From positions 195,624 through 259,623 of the forward strand of contig DGNO01000002.1 of the NCBI GenBank assembly GCA_002389665.1: a stretch of 64,000 nucleotides of DNA, written 5' to 3'. Under the pieces are notes generated by a model, which made no database searches, was not told the DNA's origin, and saw only the letters and a program-made list of their open reading frames with translations. This document shows, one piece after another, positions 63,124 to 64,000 of this stretch; positions within the stretch are counted from its first letter, which is position 1; every line of letters begins with the position of its first letter. A program made the position numbers and the translations under genes. The DNA comes from Rhodobiaceae bacterium UBA4490 (GTDB lineage: Bacteria; Pseudomonadota; Alphaproteobacteria; Parvibaculales; Parvibaculaceae).

Positions 63124-63738
63124 ATGACCTATCACCACGGCAATCTGCGCATCGCTCTGCTCGACCGGGCGGCGGAGGTCATTGCCGAAAGCGGCATCGA
63201 GGCGCTGAGCCTGCGCGCCCTGGCGCGCGATATCGGCGTTTCGCATGCCGCCCCCTCCCGCCATTTCAAAGACAAGGCCGACCTGCTTGCCGCCCTTGCC
63301 GCCGAAGGGCAGCGCCGCATGATCGACGCTTTGAACGAGGCCGCCGAAGCGGCGGGCGATGATCCCGTTGCCCGTTACAACGCCCTTGGCCGGGAATGCA
63401 TCCGCTTCTCGCTGATGAACCGCGCCTATGCCCTCGCCTTCGAGAACCCCGAAGTGCAGCGCCATTCCGACAAGGCACTTCTGGAAGCGCGCGCCGCTTA
63501 CAACCGCACCGTCCGGCAGGCGGCGGAAGCAGCCCAGCAGGCAGGCTGGCATCCGGGTGTCGATGTCGACGTGCTGCAGCTTTTCAGCACCGCTGCCGCA
63601 ACGGGCGCCGCCTCCATGCTGATCCATGACGAACAATATCAAGGCATGCCACTTGAAGAGGCCGAACGCCTTGCCGCGCAAATCATCAACCTTGTTATCC
63701 CCCCCTCCTCCAATGCGCTCAGGAGCAACCGCAAATGA
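63124..63738 (+). CDS. TetR family transcriptional regulator
   Basis: A 204-residue repressor. The DNA-binding part is MTYHHGNLRIALLDRAAEVIAESGIEALSLRALARDIGVSHAAPSRHF (residues 1-48), with a TetR_C_33-type ligand domain behind it. The two matching palindromes just upstream are its probable operators, giving autoregulation. The ATG at 63124 starts the YHHGNLR form typical of this group. Its stop overlaps the next ATG as ATGA. Confidence 0.92.
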   Translation: MTYHHGNLRIALLDRAAEVIAESGIEALSLRALARDIGVSHAAPSRHFKDKADLLAALAAEGQRRMIDALNEAAEAAGDDPVARYNALGRECIRFSLMNRAYALAFENPEVQRHSDKALLEARAAYNRTVRQAAEAAQQAGWHPGVDVDVLQLFSTAAATGAASMLIHDEQYQGMPLEEAERLAAQIINLVIPPSSNALRSNRK

Positions 63739-63926
63739 CATTGATCAAAATCTTGTTTGCCTGGGGGCCGATTCTTTTCGGCCTCGGCTTTCTCGCTCCC
63801 CTTACCGTGCAGGCCATGGAAGCGGCAGCGCTCACCCCGCCTTTCGGGCTGACGCCGCTTCACATCGGCCTTGCTCTCGGCCTCACCTGGGGCCTCATCG
63901 CAAAATTTACGGGGCGATGGATATGA
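63735..63926 (+). CDS. Small membrane protein, 63 residues
   Basis: Two hydrophobic segments (about residues 5-25 and 43-58) with a Pro/Thr-rich link (EAAALTPPFGLTPLH). I do not recognise the family. It overlaps tetR by 4 bases and its own stop overlaps the next start, so it is the second gene of the TetR operon. AGGAGCAA lies before the ATG. Confidence 0.75.
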   Translation: MTLIKILFAWGPILFGLGFLAPLTVQAMEAAALTPPFGLTPLHIGLALGLTWGLIAKFTGRWI

Positions 63927-64000
63927 ATATGCAAGAACCGCTCAATGCAGGCGCGCCGCAGGCAGCCCCGTTAAAGACCGCCGACGAAAAAGCCCTGATG
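63923..64000 (+). CDS. Third gene of the TetR operon, cut by the window end
   Basis: Starts MNMQEPLNAGAPQAAPLKTA and is open to the window edge, 26 codons. Its ATG overlaps the stop of the 63-residue gene as ATGA. An in-frame ATG two codons earlier is an alternative. Too little is visible to name a family. A cytoplasmic start with a disordered lead is likely. Confidence 0.55.
   Translation, partial: MNMQEPLNAGAPQAAPLKTADEKALM

Overview
The window is about 64 kb of GC-rich chromosomal DNA, roughly 60 percent GC or more by eye, apart from a more AT-rich first kilobase. It is densely coded with short gaps. Several gene sets point to an alphaproteobacterium: an Mla-type lipid transport operon with a STAS-MlaE fusion, a TAXI-type TRAP transporter, an adrenodoxin-type ferredoxin, a CheZ phosphatase, a nonulosonic acid operon, and mreBCD-mrdA-rodA in the usual order. 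A marine or hydrocarbon-degrading type related to Parvibaculum is possible, but that is only an impression. I see no insertion sequence, prophage, CRISPR array or rRNA. There is one tRNA, tRNA-Lys with anticodon CTT.

Layout. 1-8.3 kb holds a surface-sugar locus. A methyltransferase and a NodB-type deacetylase converge on a six-gene operon for a CMP-activated nonulosonic acid, most likely of the legionaminic type. 8.6-12.6 kb holds a ferredoxin, an FAD oxidoreductase, an Hpt phosphotransfer protein, a candidate small RNA with its own promoter and terminator, and an HxlR regulator divergent from an NTF2-like protein. 12.7-18.3 kb holds a beta-propeller autotransporter and a large membrane-anchored coiled-coil protein. 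18.3-21.8 kb is the Mla operon. 22-26 kb holds a cytochrome c and the TAXI-TRAP pair. 26.3-32.5 kb holds a CHASE2 protein with a degenerate cyclase domain, an enolase-superfamily epimerase, two oxidoreductases and a PPK2. 32.5-36.3 kb holds an MFS carrier and a three-gene phosphotransferase operon. 36.6-41.1 kb is a run of plus-strand metabolic and membrane genes ending in an ABA4-like protein.

41.4-45.2 kb is the most unusual part. A GT4 glycosyltransferase, a SAM methyltransferase, a six-hairpin-like protein and a second SAM methyltransferase sit together. This matches the gene content of the mycobacterial 3-O-methylmannose polysaccharide cluster (ManT, MeT3, MmpH, MeT1). If the match holds, the organism may make an intracellular methylated polysaccharide of a kind described from actinobacteria.

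45.2-51.6 kb holds a fumarylacetoacetate hydrolase family enzyme, CheZ, a crotonase, a D-aminoacylase-type amidohydrolase, a histidine kinase with an ethylene-receptor-type membrane domain, and the tRNA. 51.7-57.4 kb is the cell-elongation operon. 57.6-60.8 kb holds a LysR regulator, an MscS channel and purT. 61-63 kb is an ArsR-controlled operon of two cation transporters. 63-64 kb starts a TetR operon, with two perfect operators, that runs off the end of the window.
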